NCBI RefSeq assembly: GCF_947632075.1
Contig: NZ_CANRNX010000005.1
Coordinates: 1-64,000 of the forward strand
Direction: 5' to 3'
Source: an uncultured Flavobacterium sp.
Lineage (GTDB): Bacteria > Bacteroidota > Bacteroidia > Flavobacteriales > Flavobacteriaceae
DNA: 64,000 bases
Shown: positions 35,800-44,151 of the stretch, piece by piece
Layout of the letters: every line of letters begins with the position of its first letter
Numbering within the stretch: position 1 is the first letter of the stretch
The notes under the pieces: generated by a model
What the model saw: the letters and a program-made list of their open reading frames with translations, nothing else
What the model was told of the DNA's origin: nothing
Database searches by the model: none
Program-made: the position numbers and the translations under genes

Positions 35800-37113
35800 A
35801 TGAGTTTAGTAAACGGTTTTTCAAAACTAAGTAAAGCAGAAAAAGTACATTGGATTGTTGAAACATATTTCAACGGAAATAGCGAAATAACAAATTTGTT
35901 AACTTCATATTATAATTCAGACGAAGCTTTACAAAAACTTCACGACGAGTTTATTGAAAATACCATTACCAATTTTTACCTTCCTTTTGGTGTGGCGCCA
36001 AACTTTATAATTAACGATAAGGTTTATACCGTTCCTATGGTTATCGAAGAAAGTTCGGTTGTTGCTGCTGCTTCAAATGCTGCTAAATTTTGGAGTAAAC
36101 GCGGTGGGTTTAAAGCAACAGTTCTTTCTACGGAGAAAATCGGAAACGTACATTTCTTGTTTTCTGGTTCAAAGCAAAAATTAGAACAATTCATTAAAGA
36201 CATTCAATCTAAATTTTATGAAAACACCAAACACATTACCAAAAATATGGAAAAACGTGGTGGTGGAATTTTAGCTATTGAATTGGTTGATAAAACTTCT
36301 GAACTTAAAGATTACTACCAATTACATGCAACTTTTGATACTAAAGATAGTATGGGAGCGAATTTCATTAATTCGTGTTTAGAAGAATTTGCAAATGTTT
36401 TACGTTCTGAAGCTGCTGTTTATGCTAACTTCACAGAAGAAGAAAAGAATCTACAAGTAATCATGTCAATTCTTTCAAACTACGTTCCAAATTGTTTGGT
36501 TCGCGTTGAGGTTTCTTGTGCGGTGGAAGATTTAAAAAGTAAAGAAATTAAAGACCCACAATATTTTGCTGAAAAGTTTGTGCAAGCGGTTCGTATTGCA
36601 GAAATTGAAACCTATCGTGCTGTTACACATAATAAAGGAATTATGAACGGGGTTGATGCGGTGGTTTTAGCAACAGGAAACGATTTCCGCGCGATTGAAG
36701 CTGGAGTTCATGCGTTTGCTGCAAAAGACGGAATGTATTCAAGTTTATCTCATGCTGAAATTAAAGATGGAATTTTCCATTTCTGGATGGATTTACCTTT
36801 AGCTTTAGGAACCGTTGGCGGATTAACAACTTTACATCCAATGGTGAAGTTTGCGTTAGAATTGTTAGAAAAACCTTCGGCAAACCAATTGATGGAAATT
36901 ATTGCAGTTGCCGGATTGGCTCAAAATTTTGCAGCTGTAAAATCGTTGACTACAACCGGAATTCAACAAGGTCACATGAAAATGCACTTGATGAATATTT
37001 TAAATCAGTTTAACGCAACCGATGAAGAACGCGTTAAAGTGGTTAATCATTTCGAAAATCAAACGGTTACACATAGCGCAGTGGTTGAATTTATTGAAAG
37101 TCTTAGAAAATAG
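35800..37113 (+). CDS. mvaA: Hydroxymethylglutaryl-CoA reductase, class II-like
   Basis: 437 residues from the ATG at 35800 (MSLVNGFSKLSKAEKVHWIV); the track start at 35737 lies upstream of the promoter. Family marks of class II reductases: the catalytic Glu at 83-84 in VIEESSVVAAASNAAKFW, NLMGANFIN-like DSMGANFINSC, VLATGNDFRAIEAG with the catalytic Asp, and LTTTGIQQGHMKMH with the catalytic His. It reduces HMG-CoA to mevalonate, the committed step of the pathway. It leads a run of mevalonate genes and is followed 41 bases later by a GHMP kinase. Confidence 0.95.
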   Translation: MSLVNGFSKLSKAEKVHWIVETYFNGNSEITNLLTSYYNSDEALQKLHDEFIENTITNFYLPFGVAPNFIINDKVYTVPMVIEESSVVAAASNAAKFWSKRGGFKATVLSTEKIGNVHFLFSGSKQKLEQFIKDIQSKFYENTKHITKNMEKRGGGILAIELVDKTSELKDYYQLHATFDTKDSMGANFINSCLEEFANVLRSEAAVYANFTEEEKNLQVIMSILSNYVPNCLVRVEVSCAVEDLKSKEIKDPQYFAEKFVQAVRIAEIETYRAVTHNKGIMNGVDAVVLATGNDFRAIEAGVHAFAAKDGMYSSLSHAEIKDGIFHFWMDLPLALGTVGGLTTLHPMVKFALELLEKPSANQLMEIIAVAGLAQNFAAVKSLTTTGIQQGHMKMHLMNILNQFNATDEERVKVVNHFENQTVTHSAVVEFIESLRK

Positions 37114-37154
37114 TTTTCAACTTTCAATCTCTCGTTAGAAACGATTAAAAATAT

Positions 37155-38063
37155 ATGGAATTTTACAGCAACGGAAAATTATTTATTCTAGGTGAATACT
37201 ACGTTTTAGAAGGCGCAAAGGTTTTTGCCTTGCCAACTAAATTCGGACAAACCTTGCGTGTTTTTTCGTTGAATTCGTCTGTAATCACTTGGAAAAGTTA
37301 TGATGCAGATGGTTCGGTTTGGTTTAACGATGAAATTCTGATTGCCGATATAATTTCCAAAAATATAAAAGAGCAAGATGATAAAGTTCGAAAAACATTA
37401 ATCGAAATTTTACATCAAGCACATCAACAAAATCTAAATGTTTTAAATTCAAAAACTGGATTTTTGGTTGAAACCGAATTAACTTTTCCTCGAAATTGGG
37501 GATTAGGAACTTCGTCAACCTTAATAAATAATATTGCTCAATGGTTTCAAATTGATGCTTTTGAATTGTTAGAAAATTCATTCGGAGGCAGTGGTTACGA
37601 TATTGCTTGTGCACAAAATAACGAACCAATTACGTATCAAAAAGTAAACGGAAAAGTTTCGGTAAAACAAGTAGTTTATAAACCAAGTTTTGCAGATAAA
37701 ATTTACTTTGTGTATTTAAATCAAAAACGCGATAGTAAAGATGCAATTGCTAATTTCCGAAAAAAGCAGAAAGATTTAACTCATGAAATTGCTGAGGTTT
37801 CTAAAATGACCGAACAAATTCTACAGATTGATGATTTAAATGAGTTCATTCATTTTTTCAAAACTTATGAAGCTAATTTGAGTAAAGTTTTAGAAGTGCC
37901 AACCATACAAGAGCAGCTGTTTTCTGATTTTAACGGATTGGTTAAAAGTTTAGGCGGTTGGGGCGGTGATTTTGTTATGGTAGCTTCACAAGAAAATCCA
38001 ACAACGTATTTTAAACAAAAAGGATTTGAAACCATACTTTCATATCAAGATATGATAAAATAA
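37155..38063 (+). CDS. GYDIA-type GHMP kinase of the mevalonate locus
   Basis: A 302-residue GHMP kinase. Motif 1 is NGKLFILGEYYVLEGAKVFALP at the start, motif 2 is NWGLGTSSTLINNIAQWF near 115, then FGGSGYDIACAQN, which gives the GYDIA family its name, and GGWGGDFVMV near 273 is motif 3. It lies between HMG-CoA reductase and later mevalonate enzymes. A second GHMP kinase (41703) looks like mevalonate kinase, so this one is a good candidate for the phosphomevalonate kinase step; that is inference from context. Its stop is followed by a terminator. Confidence 0.88.
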   Translation: MEFYSNGKLFILGEYYVLEGAKVFALPTKFGQTLRVFSLNSSVITWKSYDADGSVWFNDEILIADIISKNIKEQDDKVRKTLIEILHQAHQQNLNVLNSKTGFLVETELTFPRNWGLGTSSTLINNIAQWFQIDAFELLENSFGGSGYDIACAQNNEPITYQKVNGKVSVKQVVYKPSFADKIYFVYLNQKRDSKDAIANFRKKQKDLTHEIAEVSKMTEQILQIDDLNEFIHFFKTYEANLSKVLEVPTIQEQLFSDFNGLVKSLGGWGGDFVMVASQENPTTYFKQKGFETILSYQDMIK

Positions 38064-38064
38064 A

Positions 38065-38096
38065 AAAAGCCAAGTAATTTACTTGGCTTTTTCGTT
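38065..38096. terminator. Bidirectional rho-independent terminator
   Basis: AAAAAGCCAAGTA-ATT-TACTTGGCTTTTT is a perfect stem between the convergent GYDIA kinase and lipoprotein genes. Confidence 0.88.
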
Positions 38097-38114
38097 TGTT
38101 TGTTGTTAAATTGT

Positions 38115-38615
38115 TTACTTAGCGGGCCTTAGTTTATTACTGTATGTAATTTTGTAAGGTTTTTCACCGCCAGTTTCTTTCATAATGTAAATAAATTTGT
38201 TTGTACTTACACTTTCTGGTTTTATATAGATTTTCTTCTTTGTTTCTTTATCGTAAATCTCAGTTTCTATAGCGCTTTTCACTCGCATATTTTTTGCTAA
38301 TCCAGTTTCTTTATCAGTAAAAACAATTCCTTTAAAAATTTCACCTTCTTCATTTCTCACAGTAATTTCTTCTCCATTAAAACCTTGAGTGAAAAATAAA
38401 ATGGCATATTCTTCTGAATCTGCTTTATAATCTTTCAGAAATTTTTTTTGAACTTTTTCAGAAACAGATCTAAAATCATTTCTCGTTTGTTCTGTATAAT
38501 AAATTGTTTCAGTTTTTTTTCCTTTTTCTTCAATTACACCATCTGTAACATTTTTTTTAGATTTACACATAGCAAATAACAAAATCAAAAAAAGTAAGGG
38601 TAGTTTTTTTAACAT
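38115..38615 (-). CDS. Unknown lipoprotein
   Basis: A 166-residue protein with a lipoprotein signal MLKKLPLLFLILLFAMC, Cys17 followed by KSKKN. The mature part is lysine- and glutamate-rich with segments such as FTQGFNGEEITVRNEEGEIFKGIVF; I do not recognise a family. It is a single minus-strand gene within the mevalonate region and shows no sign of sharing its function. Confidence 0.75.
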   Translation of the reverse strand: MLKKLPLLFLILLFAMCKSKKNVTDGVIEEKGKKTETIYYTEQTRNDFRSVSEKVQKKFLKDYKADSEEYAILFFTQGFNGEEITVRNEEGEIFKGIVFTDKETGLAKNMRVKSAIETEIYDKETKKKIYIKPESVSTNKFIYIMKETGGEKPYKITYSNKLRPAK

Positions 38616-38655
38616 CGTTCAGAATTTAAATTTTTAAATACAAGTCTTAGTTCTG

Positions 38656-38663
38656 TATCTTTG
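38656..38663 (+). promoter_or_regulatory. Predicted -7 box upstream of the small ORF and baiN
   Basis: TATCTTTG matches TAnnTTTG. It is 33 bases before the ATG of a 29-codon ORF (38697) and 145 bases before the flavoprotein gene. Confidence 0.45.
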
Positions 38664-38696
38664 TTGAAATTTCTATGGAATAAAATTACAATAATT

Positions 38697-38786
38697 ATGC
38701 CTAATAAAAAAAGCTTATTTTCAAGTGTTTTAATATGGCTTATTATTAAATTATTGTTTTTCGTTCTACAAAACGGGGAAATTTAA
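38697..38786 (+). CDS. Possible 29-residue membrane miniprotein
   Basis: An ORF too short for the track encodes MPNKKSLFSSVLIWLIIKLL plus nine more residues: a basic N-terminus then one hydrophobic helix. A -7 box lies 33 bases upstream and the flavoprotein gene starts 22 bases downstream. It may be a real small membrane protein or only the leader of baiN. Nothing else in 38616-38808. Confidence 0.3.
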   Translation: MPNKKSLFSSVLIWLIIKLLFFVLQNGEI

Positions 38787-38808
38787 AATAAGAATTGGGG
38801 AAACCTGA

Positions 38809-40035
38809 ATGAATATGAAAAATAATTTTGATGTAATTGTTGTTGGAGGAGGAGCTTCTGGATTTTTTACTGCGATTAATATTGCCGAAAATAATCCCGA
38901 TTTACGAATTGCAATTCTTGAACGTGGAAAAGAAGTTTTAGGAAAAGTAAAAATATCAGGTGGCGGACGTTGCAATGTTACGCACGCTTGCTTTGTACCT
39001 AATTTACTTACGAAGTTTTATCCGCGTGGTGAACGCGAACTTCGTGGACCTTTTCATACTTTTTGTTCTGTCGATGTTATTGAATGGTTCGAAAACAATG
39101 GCGTAGAACTAAAAATTGAAGAAGACGGACGTATGTTTCCTGTTACTGATTCTTCACAAACCATCATCGATTGTTTTTTAAATTTAGCTCAAGAAAATCA
39201 AATTAAAGTAAATACCTCATGTAGCGTTCAAGCGATTTCGCAAACCAATGATAATTGGATTTTAGAAACTACTCAAGGAACACTTACTTGTAAGCATTTG
39301 GTTATGGCAACCGGAAGCAATCCAAAAATTTGGGAAATGCTTACAGGTTTAGGTCACCAAATTGTTTCTCCGGTTCCGTCGTTATTTACCTTTAATATTA
39401 ATGATACACGAATCAAAGATTTAATGGGAATTTCGGTTCCGAACGTGACTTTAAAAGTTAAAGAAACCAAACTAAAATCAAACGGCCCTTTATTAATCAC
39501 ACATTGGGGATTAAGCGGACCTGCTATTTTACGACTTTCAGCTTGGGGAGCTCGTGAACTTTTCGATAAAAATTATCAGTTTACCTTACAAGTGAATTTC
39601 CTTAACGAAGAAGTTTTTGATGATGTTTTGGTTCAGCTTAACGAATTAAAGTTAGAACACGCTAAGAAAACCGTAGTAAAAAAATCGCCTTTCGATTTAA
39701 CCACGCGTTTGTGGGAACAATTGGTTCTGGCTTCAGAAATTACTGCCGATGCAAAATGGGCCGATTTAACCAAAAAACAATTGGTGAATTTAACCAATCA
39801 GTTAACTAATACCGAGTTTAAAGTAAACGGAAAAAGTACGTTTAAAGATGAGTTTGTAACAGCTGGTGGCATCGATTTAAAAGAAATCGACTTTAAAACC
39901 ATGCAAAGTAAGTTGTTCAAAAACTTATATTTTACGGGCGAAATCATGAATATTGATGCTATTACCGGCGGATTCAATTTTCAAAACGCTTGGACTTCGG
40001 GTTTCATTGCTGCTCAAGCTATTGCAAATAAATAA
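38809..40035 (+). CDS. BaiN/HI0933 family FAD-dependent flavoprotein
   Basis: A 408-residue protein of the YhiN/HI0933 family: dinucleotide-binding motif FDVIVVGGGASGFFTAI at the start, KVKISGGGRCNVTHAC near 45, FPVTDSSQTIIDCF, HWGLSGPAILRLSAWG near 225, and the end region FTGEIMNIDAITGGFNFQNAWTSG near 378. These enzymes bind FAD and NAD(P); the physiological substrate is unknown in this lineage. It is monocistronic or follows the small ORF. Full length. Confidence 0.9.
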   Translation: MNMKNNFDVIVVGGGASGFFTAINIAENNPDLRIAILERGKEVLGKVKISGGGRCNVTHACFVPNLLTKFYPRGERELRGPFHTFCSVDVIEWFENNGVELKIEEDGRMFPVTDSSQTIIDCFLNLAQENQIKVNTSCSVQAISQTNDNWILETTQGTLTCKHLVMATGSNPKIWEMLTGLGHQIVSPVPSLFTFNINDTRIKDLMGISVPNVTLKVKETKLKSNGPLLITHWGLSGPAILRLSAWGARELFDKNYQFTLQVNFLNEEVFDDVLVQLNELKLEHAKKTVVKKSPFDLTTRLWEQLVLASEITADAKWADLTKKQLVNLTNQLTNTEFKVNGKSTFKDEFVTAGGIDLKEIDFKTMQSKLFKNLYFTGEIMNIDAITGGFNFQNAWTSGFIAAQAIANK

Positions 40036-40170
40036 TATTTTAAGAAGCTAAACATTTTGCTTATTTTTGAGTTTTTGCCTGCTTTTCGTTTTATCTTTAA
40101 AATAAATTTTAAAGGATATCACTGCAACGAGGGCTAGCTCTAAGTTAACGCATATTTTAAAGAAATTTAA

Positions 40171-41253
40171 ATGACTAATTTTCAAGAATTCATCGCTCAA
40201 ACAAATCACAAATTAAGTAACGGAACTTTTAAATTCTCAGCACCAAGTAATATTGCTTTGGTGAAATACTGGGGTAAAAAAGACAATCAAATTCCGGCAA
40301 ATCCGTCGTTGAGTTTTACTTTAAGTAATTGTAAAACCATTACATCGTTAACTTTTGAAGCGAAAGAAACCAAAGGAATCAGTTTTGATTTGTTGTTTGA
40401 AGGACAACCAAAAGAATCATTCCGTCCAAAAATCCAAAAATATTTCGAGCGTATTTTACCTTATTGTCCGTACATCGAAGATTATCATTTTACCATTGAT
40501 ACTCATAATACATTTCCGCACAGTTCTGGAATTGCATCTTCTGCTTCTGGAATGGCGGCTATTTCTGCAAATATCATCGCTTTAGAAAAAGAATTAGTTT
40601 CAGATAAAGATGAAAATTATTTCTTACAAAAAGCATCTTTCTTAGCTCGTTTAGGTTCCGGAAGTGCTTGTCGTAGCATTAAAGGAGAAATGGTTGTTTG
40701 GGGAAAAACCGAAAGTATTGCAAATAGTTCTGATGCTTACGGAATTGAATTTGATTACGAAGTACATCCTAATTTTAAAAACTATCAAGATTCTATTTTG
40801 TTAGTTGATAAAGGAGAAAAGCAAGTTTCAAGTACCGTTGGTCACGAATTAATGTTTGGTCATCCGTTTGCAGAACAGCGTTTCGCACAAGCGCATGAAA
40901 ATATCGCTAAGTTGAAAGCTATTTTTGCTTCTGGAGATTTAACGGAGTTCATTAAAATTGTAGAAAGTGAAGCCTTGACTTTACACGCAATGATGATGAC
41001 TTCAATGCCGTATTTTATTTTAATGAAACCAAATACGTTAGAAATTATCAATGCCATTTGGAAGTTCAGAAACGAAACACAAGTTCCGGTTTGTTTTACT
41101 TTAGATGCAGGTGCTAATGTACACGTTTTATATCCTGAAAATATAAAAACTCAAGTGCAAGATTTTATTACAAACGAACTTTCTAAATATTGTCAAAATA
41201 ACCAATATATACACGATTTTGTTGGAAATGGTGTTGAAAATTTAGCTCAATAA
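40171..41253 (+). CDS. mvaD: Diphosphomevalonate decarboxylase
   Basis: A 360-residue GHMP enzyme. PSNIALVKYWGKKDNQIPANPS near residue 26 is the diagnostic MvaD start; the ATP loop SSGIASSASGMAAI is near 112, RLGSGSACRSIKGEMVVWG near 157, and the catalytic Asp lies in FTLDAGANVHVLY near 310. It turns mevalonate diphosphate into isopentenyl diphosphate, the last step of the pathway. It is followed 1 base later by a small Cys-rich protein. The 135-base gap before it holds no gene. Confidence 0.95.
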   Translation: MTNFQEFIAQTNHKLSNGTFKFSAPSNIALVKYWGKKDNQIPANPSLSFTLSNCKTITSLTFEAKETKGISFDLLFEGQPKESFRPKIQKYFERILPYCPYIEDYHFTIDTHNTFPHSSGIASSASGMAAISANIIALEKELVSDKDENYFLQKASFLARLGSGSACRSIKGEMVVWGKTESIANSSDAYGIEFDYEVHPNFKNYQDSILLVDKGEKQVSSTVGHELMFGHPFAEQRFAQAHENIAKLKAIFASGDLTEFIKIVESEALTLHAMMMTSMPYFILMKPNTLEIINAIWKFRNETQVPVCFTLDAGANVHVLYPENIKTQVQDFITNELSKYCQNNQYIHDFVGNGVENLAQ

Positions 41254-41254
41254 C

Positions 41255-41596
41255 ATGCGAGAAAATTGTACACATTGCCATAAAACTTTAGAATGTAAAG
41301 CAGATGATATTCAAAACTGCGATTGCCAAAAAGTAGAATTGCTAGATGAAACCGTTGCCTTCTTGTATGAAAAAACAGAACACGATTGTTTATGTAACGA
41401 TTGTTTGAAGAAATTTGATGAGATGATGAAGTTTTCTATGGAAAATAAATTTCCAAAACGACCAACTGAAATGGTTGAAGGTTTGCATTTTTATATGGAA
41501 AACGGATTTTTTGTATTTACCGAAATGTATCATTTCTTAAAAGGTAGATGTTGTAAAAACGGTTGCAGACATTGTGTTTACGGGATTCATAAATAG
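41255..41596 (+). CDS. Cysteine-rich CWC/DUF5522-like protein
   Basis: A 113-residue protein with ten Cys in two groups: N-terminal NCTHCHKTLECKADDIQNCDC and CLCNDCLKKF, as in the Cys-rich CWC family, and a C-terminal EGLHFYMENGFFVFTEMYHF followed by GRCCKNGCRHCVYG, as in DUF5522. It looks like a fusion of the two, probably binding zinc or another metal. It starts one base after mvaD and is surely cotranscribed with it, but a link to isoprenoid synthesis is not evident. Confidence 0.8.
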   Translation: MRENCTHCHKTLECKADDIQNCDCQKVELLDETVAFLYEKTEHDCLCNDCLKKFDEMMKFSMENKFPKRPTEMVEGLHFYMENGFFVFTEMYHFLKGRCCKNGCRHCVYGIHK

Positions 41597-41641
41597 TTTT
41601 TAGTACTTAATTTTAACAAAAGATTATAAAATACATCATAT

Positions 41642-41673
41642 TTGTTCAAGTAACATTTTTTTACTTAACTTTG
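41642..41673 (+). promoter_or_regulatory. Predicted promoter of the mevalonate kinase gene
   Basis: TTG at 41642 and TAACTTTG at 41666 with a 21-base spacer, 29 bases before the ATG at 41703. Confidence 0.65.
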
Positions 41674-41702
41674 TATCTACACTTATTGAAAAGAAATTGA
41701 TT

Positions 41703-42641
41703 ATGAAAGGACCATTATTTTACTCAAAAATTCTTCTATTTGGAGAATACGGAATCATCAAAGACTCAAAAGGGCTTTCTATTCCGTATAATTTTTACAA
41801 TGGTGCATTAAAAATTTCTGGAGATTCTACAGAAGAAGCTGTAAAATCAAACGGAAGTTTACGTGCTTTTGCTGCGCATTTAAAACAAATGCAAGCAGAA
41901 AATCCTGAATTAGTATCTTTTGATATGCAAGCTTTAGAGCGTGATATTGAAAATGGTATGTATTTCGATTCTAGTATTCCTCAAGGATACGGAGTTGGAA
42001 GTAGTGGTGCTTTAGTGGCTGCTATTTACGACCAATACGCGAAAGATAAAGTTACGGTGTTAGAGAATTTAACACGTGAGAAATTACTTCAATTAAAAGC
42101 TATTTTCGGAAAAATGGAATCGTTCTTTCATGGAACTTCTTCAGGTTTAGATCCGTTAAATAGTTATTTAAGTTTACCAATTTTAATCAATTCTAAAGAT
42201 AATGTAGAGCCAACTGGAATTCCATCTCAAAAAGAAGAAGGAATAGGTGGTGTTTTCTTAATTGATTCTGAAATGGTTGGAGAAACAGCTCCTATGGTAA
42301 ATATTTTTATGGATAATTTAAAGAATGAAGGTTTCAGAAGTATGATGAAATCTCAGTTTACTAAATATACTGATGCTGCTGTTGAAAACTTCTTAAAAGG
42401 TGATTTTAAAACACTTTTCCGAAATACAAAAGAACTTTCTAAAATTGCTTTAAATCATTTTAAACCGATGATTCCTGAGAAATTCCACGGAGTTTGGCAA
42501 CAAGGAATTGAATCTAATGATTACTATTTGAAGCTTTGTGGCTCAGGTGGAGGAGGATACATTTTAGGTTTTGCTCCTGATTTTGAAAAAGCAAAAGAAG
42601 CTTTAAAAGATTATAAGTTAGAATTGGTTTACAAATTCTAA
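41703..42641 (+). CDS. Mevalonate kinase (GHMP kinase)
   Basis: 312 residues from the ATG at 41703 (MKGPLFYSKILLFGEYGIIK). GHMP motif 1 KILLFGEYGII is near residue 8, motif 2 PQGYGVGSSGALVAAIYDQY near 90, FHGTSSGLDPLNSYLSLP near 138 and motif 3 CGSGGGGYILGF near 280. The HGTSSGLDP segment, with its catalytic Asp, is typical of mevalonate kinases. It phosphorylates mevalonate at C5. It has its own promoter and runs with the following prenyltransferase gene (34-base gap). Confidence 0.9.
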   Translation: MKGPLFYSKILLFGEYGIIKDSKGLSIPYNFYNGALKISGDSTEEAVKSNGSLRAFAAHLKQMQAENPELVSFDMQALERDIENGMYFDSSIPQGYGVGSSGALVAAIYDQYAKDKVTVLENLTREKLLQLKAIFGKMESFFHGTSSGLDPLNSYLSLPILINSKDNVEPTGIPSQKEEGIGGVFLIDSEMVGETAPMVNIFMDNLKNEGFRSMMKSQFTKYTDAAVENFLKGDFKTLFRNTKELSKIALNHFKPMIPEKFHGVWQQGIESNDYYLKLCGSGGGGYILGFAPDFEKAKEALKDYKLELVYKF

Positions 42642-42675
42642 AACCTTTCCGTTTCTCGGATTTTAAAAACATGTT

Positions 42676-43599
42676 ATGCTTTCGCGTAAACAGAAAATAA
42701 TTGTAAAGAAATTACTCAGTATATTTTCGGTAGTTCGAGGGTATAATATCTTTGTTGTGGTTTTAGCCCAATATTTAGCATCGATTTTTATATTCGGTTC
42801 AGATTATCGTGCGCTTGATGTAGTGCTAAATTTTCCCTTATTCTTAATTATTTTAAGTTCGTCTTTTGCAATTGCATCGGGCTATATTATTAATAATTTC
42901 TACGATTCTGAGAAAGATTTAATCAACAGGCCGAATAAATACACAATCGACCGATTTGTTAGTAAAGCAACGCAATTTCGAATTTATTTTGCTTTAAACT
43001 TCTTAAGTGCCGGATTGGCTTTTGTTGTTTCATGGCGAGCTGCTGCTTTCATTTCCATTTATATTTTTTTAATTTGGTTTTATTCCCACAAGCTTAAAAA
43101 ATTTCCTATTATTGGAAATCTAACGGCTTCGTTATTGGTAGTTTTACCTTTTTTTGAAATATTAATGTATTTCAAGAATTTCAGTTTCGGAATATTTGTT
43201 CATGCATCTTTCCTTTATCTTATTATTTTAATTAGAGAAATGGTTAAAGATTTAGAAAATATTACCGGTGATTTTGCGAATAATTACCAAACTATTCCTG
43301 TTCGTTTTGGCATAAAACCTGCCAAGCGAATCATAACCTTTCTTGCCGTCTTAACTATCGTTCCGATTGTAATTTTAATTCAGCATTTTGAGATTGGGTA
43401 CATGGCTTATTATTTCTATTTCAGTCTGATAATGCTTTCTATTTTTTTAGTGCAGCTTTGGCAAGCTAAAAATAAAAAAGCTTACAATGCATTGCACGTA
43501 AGCTTAAAGTTATTGTTAATCTTAGGGATTTTATCTATAGTTTTAATTGATCCAAAGGTAATTCTTCACGGAAAACAATTAATTCAACCCTTGATTTAA
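42676..43599 (+). CDS. UbiA-family prenyltransferase, geranylgeranylglycerol-phosphate geranylgeranyltransferase type
   Basis: A 307-residue membrane protein with about eight spans. The first polyprenyl-diphosphate motif is NNFYDSEKDLINRP near 75, matching NDxxDxxxD in spaced form; the second is DLENITGDFANNYQTIP near 190. It sits immediately downstream of mevalonate kinase, fitting use of the isoprenoid product. In Flavobacteriaceae such proteins are commonly named geranylgeranylglycerol-phosphate geranylgeranyltransferase; the true acceptor here is not proven. The 3' end overlaps the convergent gene by 21 bases. Confidence 0.82.
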   Translation: MLSRKQKIIVKKLLSIFSVVRGYNIFVVVLAQYLASIFIFGSDYRALDVVLNFPLFLIILSSSFAIASGYIINNFYDSEKDLINRPNKYTIDRFVSKATQFRIYFALNFLSAGLAFVVSWRAAAFISIYIFLIWFYSHKLKKFPIIGNLTASLLVVLPFFEILMYFKNFSFGIFVHASFLYLIILIREMVKDLENITGDFANNYQTIPVRFGIKPAKRIITFLAVLTIVPIVILIQHFEIGYMAYYFYFSLIMLSIFLVQLWQAKNKKAYNALHVSLKLLLILGILSIVLIDPKVILHGKQLIQPLI

Positions 43600-44034
43600 A
43601 TCGGTATTTGTTGATTCAGTAGTTGGTTTTGGCTTCACACTAAAAATGAAAAAGTAAATACAATTAATAAACCAACCCAACCATACTAAATATCCACCCG
43701 TATGGAATTTACTATTCATGTATTTGTTTGAAGTTGTTGTAAAGTCGATATAAGTAAAAAATACTCCCAACAAACCAATAATTATTAGAATTAAGTTAAT
43801 TATTACAAAGGTTTTGTAGAGCATAAAACGTTTACTTATATATAAAATTGCGATAATAATAAGTTGAACTATAAATACAACTAAGGCTGCTTTCCACCAG
43901 GTTTTTAATAAAGAATATTCTGTGTAAACGATACTGATTCCAATTTTTCCGACCAATGACATTTTTGAAAGTAATATTCCAGAAATTAAACTGATAATAC
44001 CTTGTAGTAATATTAAATTCAATATTTTTTTCAT
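43579..44034 (-). CDS. Unknown four-span membrane protein
   Basis: A 151-residue protein with about four hydrophobic segments (LILLQGIISLISGILL, AALVVFIVQLIIIAILYI, INLILIIIGLLGVFF, LGWFINCIYFFIFSV) and a short hydrophilic tail. I recognise no family. It overlaps the prenyltransferase gene tail to tail by 21 bases, with no terminator between them. Confidence 0.7.
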   Translation of the reverse strand: MKKILNLILLQGIISLISGILLSKMSLVGKIGISIVYTEYSLLKTWWKAALVVFIVQLIIIAILYISKRFMLYKTFVIINLILIIIGLLGVFFTYIDFTTTSNKYMNSKFHTGGYLVWLGWFINCIYFFIFSVKPKPTTESTNTDLNQGLN

Positions 44035-44127
44035 GATAATTAAATTTTAATTTGAAATTACATATTTTTTTTCGAAGATATTATTTGAAACTCAATTTTG
44101 TTTTTCGTATTATGAAATTTAAATAAC

Positions 44128-44135
44128 TATCTTTG
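44128..44135 (+). promoter_or_regulatory. Predicted -7 box of the pseudouridine synthase gene
   Basis: TATCTTTG matches TAnnTTTG, 16 bases before the ATG at 44152. Confidence 0.5.
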
Positions 44136-44151
44136 CAAAAATTATTTTATA

